The notes: a model not told the origin generated them from the sequence alone. 64,000 nt of DNA from UBA1783 sp964449115 (GCA_964449115.1 CAYUXW010000007.1:7082-71081); one strand, 5' to 3'. Shown: positions 8,434-16,602, counted from the stretch's first letter. Translations and numbers: made by a program.

Positions 8434-9150
8434 ATGGAATTAATTTTAAAATTTATAGTTGTTGGTTTCTTAGCTGGGTCTGCAATCAGTGCAGGTGCAG
8501 CAAGAATGTTCAAGGCTCCTGAAATTCAAGGTATGGGTGCCTTCAGAACTCTGGGAGAAATGAATGCATGTCATGGAGATCCTATTTCGCACTTCTCATT
8601 TGGATTAGGGTTCTTTATTACCTCAGCAGCAAGTGTTGTTGGTACAGGTTCATTAACTCAGGATGTTCTGCATAGAGTAATACCTAACTGGACTGCTGCA
8701 ATTGTAGGCTTTAAAGAGGGAGAAAATTATAAAACTAAAACATTTGAAATGTTTGTAGTTGGTGGTGTTGTTGGTGCAATCGTATTTACTTTGCTTAATA
8801 CTGCCGCTTCATTGGTCCCTGCTGATTTAGCTACTATCGCAAAAGAAATTTTAACTCCTGCAGCAACAAACATGATTAATTATGTAATGCCATTATTATT
8901 CTTGTGGGCAGCAATGGATGCTGGCACAAGCATTGGCGTCTGGTCAATCGTGTTTGGTGGAATTATGGCAATAATTTCAGGCAACTCACTGCCAGGTATT
9001 ATTTTTGGTATCCTTTGTGGTTCATTAGCAGAGGAAAAAGGTCTTAAGGATAAATCAACAATCACAATGTTTGTAGTAGTAATTGCAATTATTGTTGCTA
9101 TCGCATACTTCCGTGGTTTCCACTTGAAACTTATTGGATTGTTTTCATAG
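8434..9150 (+). CDS. DUF4311 family membrane protein, putative transporter subunit
   Basis: 238 aa with about six to seven hydrophobic segments. The N-terminal half holds a conserved-looking polar loop with GAARMFKAPEIQGMGAF and NACHGDPISHFSFG, rich in His, Asp and Glu, that could be a substrate-binding re-entrant region. The rest is Gly/Ala/Ile-rich helices. Together with DUF4310 it probably forms a membrane complex; no ATPase or classical EII domain is encoded nearby. AAAGGAG sets the start. Transport is inferred from topology and from the catabolic enzymes downstream. Confidence 0.8.
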   Translation: MELILKFIVVGFLAGSAISAGAARMFKAPEIQGMGAFRTLGEMNACHGDPISHFSFGLGFFITSAASVVGTGSLTQDVLHRVIPNWTAAIVGFKEGENYKTKTFEMFVVGGVVGAIVFTLLNTAASLVPADLATIAKEILTPAATNMINYVMPLLFLWAAMDAGTSIGVWSIVFGGIMAIISGNSLPGIIFGILCGSLAEEKGLKDKSTITMFVVVIAIIVAIAYFRGFHLKLIGLFS

Positions 9151-9162
9151 GAGGGTGTAAAA

Positions 9163-9822
9163 ATGAAAGAAAAATTATCAAGATTTTTAGAAAAAGATAT
9201 TGCCTTTGTATTACTGATGGCCTTGGCTGCTGCAGGTATCATGGGCGCAACACATGTATTTATGGTTGAAGGAGTTGGTCTTACTAATGAAATTTACATT
9301 GGTGAAATGTTAAAAGTAGGACAACAATCAGGAGATTATTCAGCTCTAGCTGCATTCTCTGCTGGTTTCTTATTGGCTCGTCTGTTGGAAGGACCTCTGG
9401 TTGGTATCTTGGATATTGGTGGTTCAATGATGACTGGTGTTGGTGTTGGAATTCCTGCTTTACTTTTAAGTATGGGATATGATGTATTGATTAATAGTTT
9501 TCCTCTAGCTTTACTTACTGGATTGGCAGTTGGAACAGTTCTTGGTGGAGCTATAATTATCATTAGAAAATTAGCACCAAACTTATCAATGGCTGGCGCA
9601 ACATCTTTAATGATGGGAGCAGGAAACAGAGCAGGGGAAGCTTTAGGACCTCTAGTACTGTTAAGTGCAATTGCGTATAATATTCCAGTTGGTATTGGAG
9701 CAATTCTAGGATCATTCATATTCTATAAAAACAAAAAGCCAATGGTTGGTGGAGCTATATTAGGAGCTATGGTTGTTGGTGGTATCTGGTTACTTTTAGG
9801 TGGCACATTACCACAGAAATAA
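9163..9822 (+). CDS. DUF4310 family membrane protein, putative transporter subunit
   Basis: 219 aa with about six membrane segments, glycine-rich (MTGVGVGIPALLLSMG, GATSLMMGAGNRAGEALGP). It matches the second membrane component of the SFCGS/DUF4312/DUF4311/DUF4310 cluster. Start from AGGAGGGTG 8 bases upstream. It follows DUF4311 by 12 bases and is followed by the amidohydrolase gene after 3 bases. Likely the partner of DUF4311 in a transporter of unknown class; substrate not known. Confidence 0.8.
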   Translation: MKEKLSRFLEKDIAFVLLMALAAAGIMGATHVFMVEGVGLTNEIYIGEMLKVGQQSGDYSALAAFSAGFLLARLLEGPLVGILDIGGSMMTGVGVGIPALLLSMGYDVLINSFPLALLTGLAVGTVLGGAIIIIRKLAPNLSMAGATSLMMGAGNRAGEALGPLVLLSAIAYNIPVGIGAILGSFIFYKNKKPMVGGAILGAMVVGGIWLLLGGTLPQK

Positions 9823-9825
9823 GGT

Positions 9826-10944
9826 ATGAAATTATTAAAAAATTTAGTTTTAGTGGATGATTCTCATCCACTAAATCTACATAAGGTAGATATTTTAATA
9901 GAAAAAGATACAATCATAGGTATAAAAGAAGAAATTGATTTAAAAAATATAGAAATTATCAAGTATAATCACGAATATGTTTCCCCTGGCTGGATTGACA
10001 TACACACACATATTTACGAAGGTGTAACGGATATCAGTGTTGATGCTGATAGAATAGGAGTTGACTCTGGTGTAGTGTTATTGTGTGATGCCGGATCAAG
10101 TGGTGAAGCTACAATTGATGACTTCTATAATTTAACTAAAAATAAGAAAACAATAGTTAAATCTTGGATTAATATTGCTTCGACAGGATTAAGAGACAGG
10201 CATGAGCTAAAAGATAAGTCAAATGTAAACATAGAGAAAACAATTAATAAAATAAATGAATATAATGATTTTGTTATAGGAATTAAGGTAAGAGCTTCAG
10301 CAAGCGTTATGGGAGAAGATACTGTTACTCCTTTTGAAAAAGCAAAAATTGTAAAAGAAAAAACTGGAAAACCAATAATGGTTCATGTTGGTAATTTCCC
10401 TCCTAGACTTGAAGAAGTTTTAAGTCATTTATCAAAAGGGGATATCCTGACCCATTGTTATCATGGTAAGCCAGGTGGAATTTTAGATGAAAATAAAAAA
10501 GTAAAAGCTTATGTAAAAAATAAAAGATTAGAAGAAGTTAAGTTTGATGTCGGCCATGGACAGGAATCATTTTCATATCTTGTTTCTTTACTTGCTAAAC
10601 AAGATGGTTTTTATCCTGATTCAATATCTTCTGATTTGCACAAATATAATCTTAATGGACCTGTTTATAGTTTAGCTAATGTAGTTAATAAGTTTTTAAA
10701 TTCAGGATATGATTTAAATGAAGTTATTTCCCTGGTAACAAATAAACCTGCCAGACTATTAAAATTACAGGAATTTGGTAAAATTAAAGCAGGTGGCAAG
10801 GCACATTTAACTATTTTTAAACTGGATAATGAAGAAAAAGAATTAGAAGATAGTGTTGGAATGAAAATTAATGTTGATTCAGTTGTAAAAGTGGTTGATG
10901 TCTATGTTAATGGAGAAAGGTGTGATGTCAAATATGAAAACTGA
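9826..10944 (+). CDS. Amidohydrolase/deacetylase family metallohydrolase
   Basis: 372 aa amidohydrolase-superfamily TIM barrel. Metal site residues are visible in order: HTH in WIDIHTHIYEG (His60, His62), a candidate carboxylated Lys in GIKVRAS (Lys154), His187 in MVHVGN, His210 in LTHCYHG, and Asp270 in SSDLHKYN. The C-terminal beta domain starts with the usual LKLQEFGKIKAGGKA. Relatives are annotated as dihydroorotase-like or deacetylase-like. In this cluster the likely job is removing an N-acyl group or opening a lactam before the DgaE-type step. The ATG lies 3 bases after the DUF4310 stop with little Shine-Dalgarno, suggesting coupled translation. Confidence 0.85.
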   Translation: MKLLKNLVLVDDSHPLNLHKVDILIEKDTIIGIKEEIDLKNIEIIKYNHEYVSPGWIDIHTHIYEGVTDISVDADRIGVDSGVVLLCDAGSSGEATIDDFYNLTKNKKTIVKSWINIASTGLRDRHELKDKSNVNIEKTINKINEYNDFVIGIKVRASASVMGEDTVTPFEKAKIVKEKTGKPIMVHVGNFPPRLEEVLSHLSKGDILTHCYHGKPGGILDENKKVKAYVKNKRLEEVKFDVGHGQESFSYLVSLLAKQDGFYPDSISSDLHKYNLNGPVYSLANVVNKFLNSGYDLNEVISLVTNKPARLLKLQEFGKIKAGGKAHLTIFKLDNEEKELEDSVGMKINVDSVVKVVDVYVNGERCDVKYEN

Positions 10945-12052
10945 TTTACAGTCGAAATTAAGAAAGATTGTCAATGCTTCAGGTAGAATGACTAAACTTG
11001 GAGTTTCTACTCAATCAGAATATGTTCAAGAGGCTATTCTCTATGGCTCAAATAATTATTTCGATATGGATGAGCTATATGTAAAAGCAGGCAACTATAT
11101 TGCAGAAATGTTGGAAGCTGAGGATTCAGTTGTGACATCTTGTGCTTCTTCAGGCATTGTATTTACCATTGCAGGATTGATATGTGGTTCTAATCACAGG
11201 TTGATTGAAAATCTTCATATTGAGAAAGATGATATTAAAAAAAGGGAAGTTATAATCCCTAAAGGCCATAGTATTGATTATGGAGTACCTGTTCATACGA
11301 TGATTGAGCTTGGCGGTGGAAAAGTAGTTGAAGCAGGGAATGCCAATAAGGTTACAAAGCTGGATGTAGAATCATATATAAATGAAAATACAATTGCTTT
11401 GTTCTATGTAAAAAGTCATCATGCAGTACAAAAAAATATGATCAGCATTAAAGAAATGGTTGAACTGTCAAAAAAACATGAGATTCCTTTAATAATAGAT
11501 GCTGCAGCGGAAGAAGATTTTAAAACCTATTATCAACAAGGTGCAGATTTTGTAGTTTATTCAGGCGCTAAAGCACTTTGTGGTCCTTCTTCTGGTTTTG
11601 TATTATGTAGAAATAAAGAGCATTCAAGCAATCTTAGAAAACAGTATTACGGTATTGGAAGATCTATGAAAATAGGTAAGGAAAATATTTTTGGATTGGT
11701 AGCTTCAATTGAAGAATATTATGAAGTTAAAAAATCGATTATTTCAATGGAGGACTTACAGGAATTAGTTGATAAATTTAACAAAATAGAAGGGTTAAGT
11801 GCTGTCATTGCTCAAGATGAAGCTGGAAGAGAAATTTATAGATGTAAGTTGCATGTGGATGAAAAAGCATTTGGAATTAGTGGGTTTGATTTAAATGAGA
11901 AATTAAAATCGGGAAATCCTGGTATTTATTGTAGAGAACACGAGGTTAATTTAGGTAATTTATCATTTGATCCAAGACCATTAACTTCAAAACAGGATTT
12001 AGACTTGATATATGAAACAGTATTAAAGGTAGGTGGTAAAAATGAAAATTAA
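10925..12052 (+). CDS. DgaE-like PLP-dependent lyase (SelA/aminotransferase fold)
   Basis: 375 aa. The PLP lysine is seen in VYSGAKALCGPSSG (Lys216), with the acidic cofactor residue in LIIDAAAEED. This is the family of D-glucosaminate-6-phosphate ammonia-lyase (DgaE), a SelA-like branch of fold type I. DgaE converts an amino sugar acid phosphate to 2-keto-3-deoxy-6-phosphogluconate. It overlaps the amidohydrolase end by 20 bases. I chose ATG 10925 behind GGAGAAAGG; ATG 10895 would lack a binding site. A KDPG-type aldolase follows, in line with this reaction. Substrate in this organism is inferred. Confidence 0.82.
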   Translation: MSNMKTDLQSKLRKIVNASGRMTKLGVSTQSEYVQEAILYGSNNYFDMDELYVKAGNYIAEMLEAEDSVVTSCASSGIVFTIAGLICGSNHRLIENLHIEKDDIKKREVIIPKGHSIDYGVPVHTMIELGGGKVVEAGNANKVTKLDVESYINENTIALFYVKSHHAVQKNMISIKEMVELSKKHEIPLIIDAAAEEDFKTYYQQGADFVVYSGAKALCGPSSGFVLCRNKEHSSNLRKQYYGIGRSMKIGKENIFGLVASIEEYYEVKKSIISMEDLQELVDKFNKIEGLSAVIAQDEAGREIYRCKLHVDEKAFGISGFDLNEKLKSGNPGIYCREHEVNLGNLSFDPRPLTSKQDLDLIYETVLKVGGKNEN

Positions 12053-12779
12053 TTTTTATAAAGATAAAGTTTGCTTGAATGTACTGACTCAGTCCTTAGA
12101 AAATGCCAAAGAAATAAATGAAATCATGGATGGTAATGTTGCTCTGGGTCTTTTAACTGCTGATTATAATTCTTTGGAAGAAGCTGTAGAAGATATATTG
12201 AAGTATAAGGCAGTCACAGATAATAATATTTCTATTGGTCTTGGTCAGGGAAATCCTGCCAACTGGAAGAAAGTAGCTAATGTTTCTAAAGCTGTTCAAC
12301 CCAAACATATTAATCAGGTGTTTTCTGCAGTTGGCTATACCAGAGCATGTGTTGATAATGATTTTTCATTTATAAATTCTCTAGTTTCGCCTACAAGTAA
12401 AGTAGGCTATGTAAAAATTAATACTGGAGAATTAAGTTCTTATTCTAAAGATGATGCTGTAGTCCCAGTAGAAACTGCCATAGACATGGTTAAAGAAATG
12501 GGAGGAAATTCGATAAAATTTTTCCCTATGAAAGGTTTAGCGTGTAAAGAAGAGCTTGAATATGTCGCAAAAGCATTTGCTGAAAATGATTTTGCCTTAG
12601 AACCTACTGGTGGAATTGATTTAAATAACTTTGAAGAAATCCTTAGAATAATTAATAATGCTGGAGTTAAAAAAATCATTCCTCACGTTTATTCATCGAT
12701 TGTCGATAAAGAAACAAAACTGACAAAAATTGAAGATGTAAAGAAACTATACGAAATTATTAAAAGAGTTGTAGGATAA
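12042..12779 (+). CDS. DgaF-like 2-dehydro-3-deoxyphosphogluconate aldolase
   Basis: 245 aa class I aldolase barrel. The Schiff-base lysine is in SIKFFPMKGL (Lys159), followed by the glycine-rich phosphate-site strand LEPTGGIDLNN. The family (EF_0839/DgaF type, KDGP aldolase) splits KDPG-like acids to pyruvate and glyceraldehyde 3-phosphate. The start is ATG 12042 behind AAAGGTAGGTGG; a GTG nine bases upstream is less likely. It overlaps the DgaE gene by 11 bases and is last in the operon. Its products would enter glycolysis and the PFOR encoded at 27.2 kb. Confidence 0.85.
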   Translation: MKINFYKDKVCLNVLTQSLENAKEINEIMDGNVALGLLTADYNSLEEAVEDILKYKAVTDNNISIGLGQGNPANWKKVANVSKAVQPKHINQVFSAVGYTRACVDNDFSFINSLVSPTSKVGYVKINTGELSSYSKDDAVVPVETAIDMVKEMGGNSIKFFPMKGLACKEELEYVAKAFAENDFALEPTGGIDLNNFEEILRIINNAGVKKIIPHVYSSIVDKETKLTKIEDVKKLYEIIKRVVG

Positions 12780-12814
12780 AAAATACAATTAAATGTTAAT
12801 TATAAAAAAGCATT

Positions 12815-12844
12815 AAAAAAGAGGTTTTTAAAAATCTCTTTTTT
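12815..12844. terminator. Bidirectional terminator between the catabolic cluster and groEL
   Basis: AAAAAAGAG (12815-12823) pairs with CTCTTTTTT (12836-12844). The A and T tracts in the stem give a T-run in both directions, suited to the convergent genes ending at 12779 and 12882. Confidence 0.7.
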
Positions 12845-12881
12845 CTCTAGCTGTATTTTGTTAAAAATGATTATAGAATAC

Positions 12882-14477
12882 CTAGCTTTCATCAGCAGAA
12901 AGTGATGAGTCATCCTTTGTTACAATTCCAGCTTCAGTTGTGATAAATAAAGCTGCAATACTGGTAGCGTTGGTAATCGCAAATCTAGCTACTTTAGTTG
13001 GATCAACAATGCCTTCCTGAAACATATCAACCCATTTTCCTGTTTTAGCATTAAAACCAACATTTTCCTTTACTTCTAAATGTTTTTTAATTATCTGGTT
13101 ACCATCATAACCAGCATTTTCTGCTATTTGATATAAAGGTACAAGAATTGCATCAAAGATACAGTCAATACCTTTTTGAACATCTATTACATCACTTTTT
13201 AAAGTGTTTTTGTATTCTTTATATATTTCAGCAAAAGCTGCTCCTCCACCAATTAAAATACCTTCAGCAACAGCAGCCTTAGTAGCATTTAAAGCGTCTT
13301 CAATGCGTAATTTCTTTTCTTTCATCTCTGCTTCTGTTGGAGCACCAACTTTTATGATTGCTACACCATTGTTAAGTTTAGACAATCTTTCATACAATCT
13401 CTTTTTATCAAATTCATAGTTGGCATCTTCAATCAGGTTTTTAATTTCCTTTTTTCTGTTTTCTATTAAGGCTGTATCACCATTTCCGTTAATGATAGTG
13501 GTACTTTCTTTTTTAACGATGATTTTAGCAGCTGTTCCTAAATCATCAGTGCTCATATCTTTTATGTTCATATTTAAACCTTTTGAGATGAATTTTCCTC
13601 CAGTTAAAATAGCGATATCTTCTAATATTGCTTTTTGATTGTCTCCATATCCTGGTGCTTTAACTGAAACAACGTTAAAAATGCCTCTTAGTTTATTGAC
13701 AACTAGAGCAGTCAATACATCATTATCGATATCATCAGCGATAATTAATAAACTTCTATTTGCCTGGATAATATGTTCTAGAATTGGAAGAAGATCTGGT
13801 AAACTGGTGATTTTATGATCAGTTATCAGTATATAGGGATTTTCAAATTCACATTTATCCTGAGTAGTAACCATATATGGTGACATGTATCCGCGCTCAA
13901 ATTCTAAGCCTTCAACTATTTCCAGTTCAGTTTCAAAACCTTTTGATTCATCGACAGTGATAACACCATCTTTATCAACTTTTTGCATCGCTTTGGCAAT
14001 AATTTCGCCAATTTCTTCACTGGAAGCGGAAATTGAAGCTACCTGGGCAATATCTTTGGAGCTGGAAACATCTCTTGATTTTTCTAACAGTTTATCTGAT
14101 ATCAATTTACAGGCTCTTTCCATTCCTTCCTTTAGAAAAACTGGATTGGCTCCGTTTTCTACACATGCAATACCATTATGAATGATTGCCTGAGCTAATA
14201 CTGCTGCTGTAGTTGTACCATCACCAGCTACATCATTGGTTTTACTGGCTACTTCATAGATAAGTTTAGCTCCCATATTGGCAAACTTATCAGCTAATTC
14301 CATTTCCTTGGCAATAGTAACTCCATCATTGGTAATTAAAGGTGAGCCAAATTGTTTTTCTAAAACTACATTTCTTCCCTTTGGTCCTAATGTTACTTTT
14401 ACAGTATCGGCCAAGATGTCAACACCTTTCAGTAAACTTTCTCTGACATCTTTGGAATATTTTACTTCTTTTGCCAT
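12882..14477 (-). CDS. groEL: Chaperonin GroEL (Hsp60), solitary
   Basis: 531 aa ATP-dependent protein-folding chaperonin. Typical segments: KEVKYSKDVRESLLKGVDILAD, TLGPKGRNVVLE, ATP-site GDGTTT (85-90), and the EMKEKKLRIEDALNATKAAV hinge with ILIGGG. Two departures are visible: the usual GFGDRRK is GYGDNQK, and the C-terminus ends DDSSLSADES instead of a Gly-Gly-Met tail. No groES gene lies upstream; the partner gene is cdd, ending 5 bases before this ATG. No CIRCE (HrcA) operator is visible upstream of the pair. The GGAG closest to the ATG lies behind a small hairpin (14490-14505). Identity is firm; its regulation is unusual. Confidence 0.96.
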   Translation of the reverse strand: MAKEVKYSKDVRESLLKGVDILADTVKVTLGPKGRNVVLEKQFGSPLITNDGVTIAKEMELADKFANMGAKLIYEVASKTNDVAGDGTTTAAVLAQAIIHNGIACVENGANPVFLKEGMERACKLISDKLLEKSRDVSSSKDIAQVASISASSEEIGEIIAKAMQKVDKDGVITVDESKGFETELEIVEGLEFERGYMSPYMVTTQDKCEFENPYILITDHKITSLPDLLPILEHIIQANRSLLIIADDIDNDVLTALVVNKLRGIFNVVSVKAPGYGDNQKAILEDIAILTGGKFISKGLNMNIKDMSTDDLGTAAKIIVKKESTTIINGNGDTALIENRKKEIKNLIEDANYEFDKKRLYERLSKLNNGVAIIKVGAPTEAEMKEKKLRIEDALNATKAAVAEGILIGGGAAFAEIYKEYKNTLKSDVIDVQKGIDCIFDAILVPLYQIAENAGYDGNQIIKKHLEVKENVGFNAKTGKWVDMFQEGIVDPTKVARFAITNATSIAALFITTEAGIVTKDDSSLSADES

Positions 14478-14482
14478 AATAT

Positions 14483-14920
14483 CTAATCTAAGGCTCTAAA
14501 GCCTTCTCCTTCATTAGCAGCCACAAAAACAGCTTCTGGCATTAATTCTCTTAATGTGTGAGTCTTGTATTCGGTTTCACTTTTTCCTACTACAATTATA
14601 AAATCGTCAGGATGACAGAATTCGCTCATTACCTGTCTACAGACACCGCATGGATAACAATATCCCAAAACACCTTCTTTATCATTGCCACCGACAATGG
14701 CAATCGCTTTAAAGTCATAAACTCCTTCAGAGATAGCTTTGAAAAAAGCGGTTCTTTCAGCACAGTTGGTAGCGGTAAAGCCACCATTTTCCACATTACA
14801 ACCTTTATATACATCACCGCTAGAGGTAAGCAGAGCAGCACCAACTTTCCAATGTGAGTATGGAGCATAAGCCATTTCTCTAGCTTCTAAAGCAAGTTTT
14901 ACAAGTTCAGAATAATTCAT
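14483..14920 (-). CDS. cdd: Cytidine deaminase
   Basis: 145 aa, standard length for the homotetrameric enzyme that turns cytidine and deoxycytidine to uridine forms. Zinc and catalytic residues are present: NCAERTA (Cys53, Glu55) and PCGVCRQ (Cys91, Cys94). The N-terminal YAPYSHWKVGAALL and GCNVENGGF segments are also canonical. It is the first gene of a cdd-groEL pair, behind AAGGAGG and a promoter at 14941-14968. With the nucleoside importer (0.6-5.5 kb) and nucleoside hydrolase (51.4 kb) it supports pyrimidine salvage. Confidence 0.95.
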   Translation of the reverse strand: MNYSELVKLALEAREMAYAPYSHWKVGAALLTSSGDVYKGCNVENGGFTATNCAERTAFFKAISEGVYDFKAIAIVGGNDKEGVLGYCYPCGVCRQVMSEFCHPDDFIIVVGKSETEYKTHTLRELMPEAVFVAANEGEGFRALD

Positions 14921-14940
14921 TGAGTTCCTCCTTATTTAGT

Positions 14941-14968
14941 TTTATAGTATCTTTATTTTACTTTACAA
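14941..14968 (-). promoter_or_regulatory. Promoter of cdd-groEL
   Basis: On the minus strand TTGTAA (14968-14963) and TATAAA (14946-14941) are 16 bases apart. No HrcA/CIRCE inverted repeat is found around it. Confidence 0.5.
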
Positions 14969-14992
14969 GCTGATTTCGTTCAAGTTTATACC

Positions 14993-15043
14993 AAAAGAAA
15001 AGACTCTTGAAAGTCTGTTCTTGATAGTTGTTTTATGACAACT
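14993..15043 (-). terminator. Probable terminator of the ZIP transporter gene
   Basis: Two small minus-strand hairpins follow the stop: AGTTGT/ACAACT (15043-15026) and AGACT/AGTCT (15016-15001), the second followed by TTTCTTTT. Confidence 0.45.
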
Positions 15044-15044
15044 T

Positions 15045-15800
15045 TTATAACAGGTAATCAAGCGCCATCATTACTATAAAGCCTATAATCAAGCCATAGG
15101 TTGCCCCTCTTTGATTACCTTCGCTATGTGTTTCGGGAATTATCTCATCACTGATAACAAAAAGCATTGCTCCAGCAGTAAATGCTAAAGTAAAAGGTAA
15201 AATTGCAGTAGAGATATGAACCAGATAATATCCAATGAAAGCTCCTAAAGGTTCAAAAAGACCAGTGATTAAAGCGATTATGAAGGCAAAATTATTAGAG
15301 TAGTCTTCCTTTTTAAGGGCTACAGCCACAGCTAATCCTTCTGGCATATTCTGTAAAGCAATAGCGATAGCAATAGCTAATCCATTTCCTGGATTATCAG
15401 GCAAAGTAGCAACACCAGTAGCCAGACCTTCTGGGAAGTTATGGATAGTTATAGCAATGATAAATAACCATATTTTTCTAAGTCTTGCAGTATTTTTTCC
15501 TTCAACATCATGGGTAATCAAATGTTCGTGTGGCATAAACCTGTCTATAAGATCTAATACTACACAACCGGCAAATATGCCGACAGAGGTTACTAAAATG
15601 CCTCTTACACCACCATGACCCATCTCAATGCTTGGAACAAGCAAGGAGAAAAAAGTAGCAGCCAGCATAACTCCAGCAGCAAAGCCTAAGAGTATATTGA
15701 TGGCTTTTTTAGAAATATCTTTGGCAAAAAATATAGGTATAGCTCCCAGTCCTGTTGCCAGTCCGGGCAATATTAATTGAGCGGCTATTCTTAAATTCAT
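15045..15800 (-). CDS. ZIP family divalent metal transporter
   Basis: 251 aa with about eight membrane helices. The ZIP metal-site helices are clear: TIHNFPEGLATG and ALQNMPEGLAVAVAL, the HNxPEG and xNxPEG motifs that carry His, Asn and Glu ligands. A histidine-containing loop (FMPHEHLITHDVEG) lies between helices 3 and 4. ZIP proteins import zinc or related divalent cations into the cytosol. The gene stands alone; GGAGAG precedes ATG 15800 and a strong inverted repeat lies upstream at 15881-15902. Metal specificity cannot be read from the sequence. Confidence 0.9.
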   Translation of the reverse strand: MNLRIAAQLILPGLATGLGAIPIFFAKDISKKAINILLGFAAGVMLAATFFSLLVPSIEMGHGGVRGILVTSVGIFAGCVVLDLIDRFMPHEHLITHDVEGKNTARLRKIWLFIIAITIHNFPEGLATGVATLPDNPGNGLAIAIAIALQNMPEGLAVAVALKKEDYSNNFAFIIALITGLFEPLGAFIGYYLVHISTAILPFTLAFTAGAMLFVISDEIIPETHSEGNQRGATYGLIIGFIVMMALDYLL

Positions 15801-15880
15801 AAAAATCTCTCCGTTTCTAAACTATTCTTTTATTTTATTATACATAAAAGATTTAAAATTTCATTCAAATAATTTTCAAG

Positions 15881-15902
15881 CGAGTTAGTCTTGGCTAACT
15901 CG
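15881..15902. promoter_or_regulatory. Perfect inverted repeat upstream of the ZIP transporter
   Basis: CGAGTTAG (15881-15888) and CTAACTCG (15895-15902) form an 8-bp perfect repeat with a 6-base spacer, about 80 bases before the ZIP ATG and about 40 bases beyond its -10 (TATAAT, minus strand, 15842-15837). It may be a regulator site. The remaining sequence to the tRNA terminator (15903-16130) is AT-rich and I see no gene in it. Confidence 0.45.
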
Positions 15903-16130
15903 ATAGAATTTATTTTATCTTGTTTGTATTATAAAGTCAATAATAATAAATCTTTTAAACCATTAAAGGCATTTTTATAAAAATTAACATACATTAGTTC
16001 AGTTATCTTTTATAGAAAGCAGTAGTGAATAAACTTCTTATGTTAAGCAATATCAAGCAGTGAAAAAAGATGATAAATAATATGTAAAGCGCTAAGAATT
16101 CAATAAATACTGACTATTATAAGTTGAAAA

Positions 16131-16164
16131 ATAAAAAAACAAACTATAGCAGTTCGTTTGTTTT
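16131..16164 (-). terminator. Terminator of the tRNA operon
   Basis: On the minus strand AAAACAAAC (16164-16156) pairs with GTTTGTTTT (16144-16136), running into a T-tract. Confidence 0.75.
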
Positions 16165-16166
16165 CA

Positions 16167-16240
16167 TGGAGCGGATGAGGGGAATCGAACCCCCGTAGTC
16201 AGCTTGGAAGGCTGGAGTTCTACCATTGAACTACATCCGC
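16167..16240 (-). tRNA. tRNA-Gly (anticodon TCC)
   Basis: 74 nt cloverleaf with encoded CCA. Acceptor GCGGATG/CATCCGC, anticodon loop CTTCCAA, T-loop TTCGATT. Last gene of the six-tRNA minus-strand operon. Confidence 0.95.
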
Positions 16241-16250
16241 AGGTTATAAA

Positions 16251-16326
16251 TGGTGACCCGTGGGCGATTCGAACGCCCGACCCCCTGATTAAAAGTCAGA
16301 TGCTCTACCGACTGAGCTAACGGGTC
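16251..16326 (-). tRNA. tRNA-Lys (anticodon TTT)
   Basis: 76 nt with encoded CCA. Acceptor GACCCGT/ACGGGTC, anticodon loop CTTTTAA, T-arm GGGCG TTCGAAT CGCCC. Confidence 0.96.
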
Positions 16327-16328
16327 AA

Positions 16329-16404
16329 TGGCTGGAATGGATGGATTCGAACCATCGAAATGCCAGAGTCAAAGTCTGGTGCCTTACCACTTGGCTACAT
16401 CCCA
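16329..16404 (-). tRNA. tRNA-Gln (anticodon TTG)
   Basis: 76 nt with encoded CCA. Acceptor TGGGATG/CATTCCA with one G-U pair, anticodon loop CTTTGAC (TTG). Confidence 0.93.
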
Positions 16405-16421
16405 ATCATTTTAAAAAAAGA

Positions 16422-16506
16422 TGGTGGGAGGAGGCAGATTCGAACTGCCGAACCCAGAGGGAACAGATTTACAGTCTGCCGCGTTTAGCCACTTCGCTAC
16501 CCTCCC
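16422..16506 (-). tRNA. tRNA-Tyr (anticodon GTA)
   Basis: 85 nt class II tRNA with long variable arm and encoded CCA. Acceptor GGGAGGG/TCCTCCC, anticodon loop CTGTAAA. Confidence 0.95.
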
Positions 16507-16524
16507 AAATATCTTTCAAAAAAA

Positions 16525-16600
16525 TGGTGCCGGATATAGGACTTGAACCCACAACCTACTGATTACAAATCAGTTGCTCTACCAGTTGAGCTAATCCGGC
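16525..16600 (-). tRNA. tRNA-Thr (anticodon TGT)
   Basis: 76 nt with encoded CCA. Acceptor GCCGGAT/ATCCGGC, anticodon loop TTTGTAA. Confidence 0.95.
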
Positions 16601-16602
16601 AA

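Noticed and set aside
14921..15000. CIRCE element for groEL
   Set aside because: Searched for TTAGCACTC-N9-GAGTGCTAA; no similar repeat is present.
16080..16100. cre-like sequence TGTAAAGCGCTAAG before the tRNA terminator
   Set aside because: One base out of register with the CcpA consensus and not next to any promoter.
16341..16562. Short plus-strand open frame
   Set aside because: It runs through tRNA-Gln, tRNA-Tyr and tRNA-Thr; the protein is an artefact of reading tRNA genes backwards.
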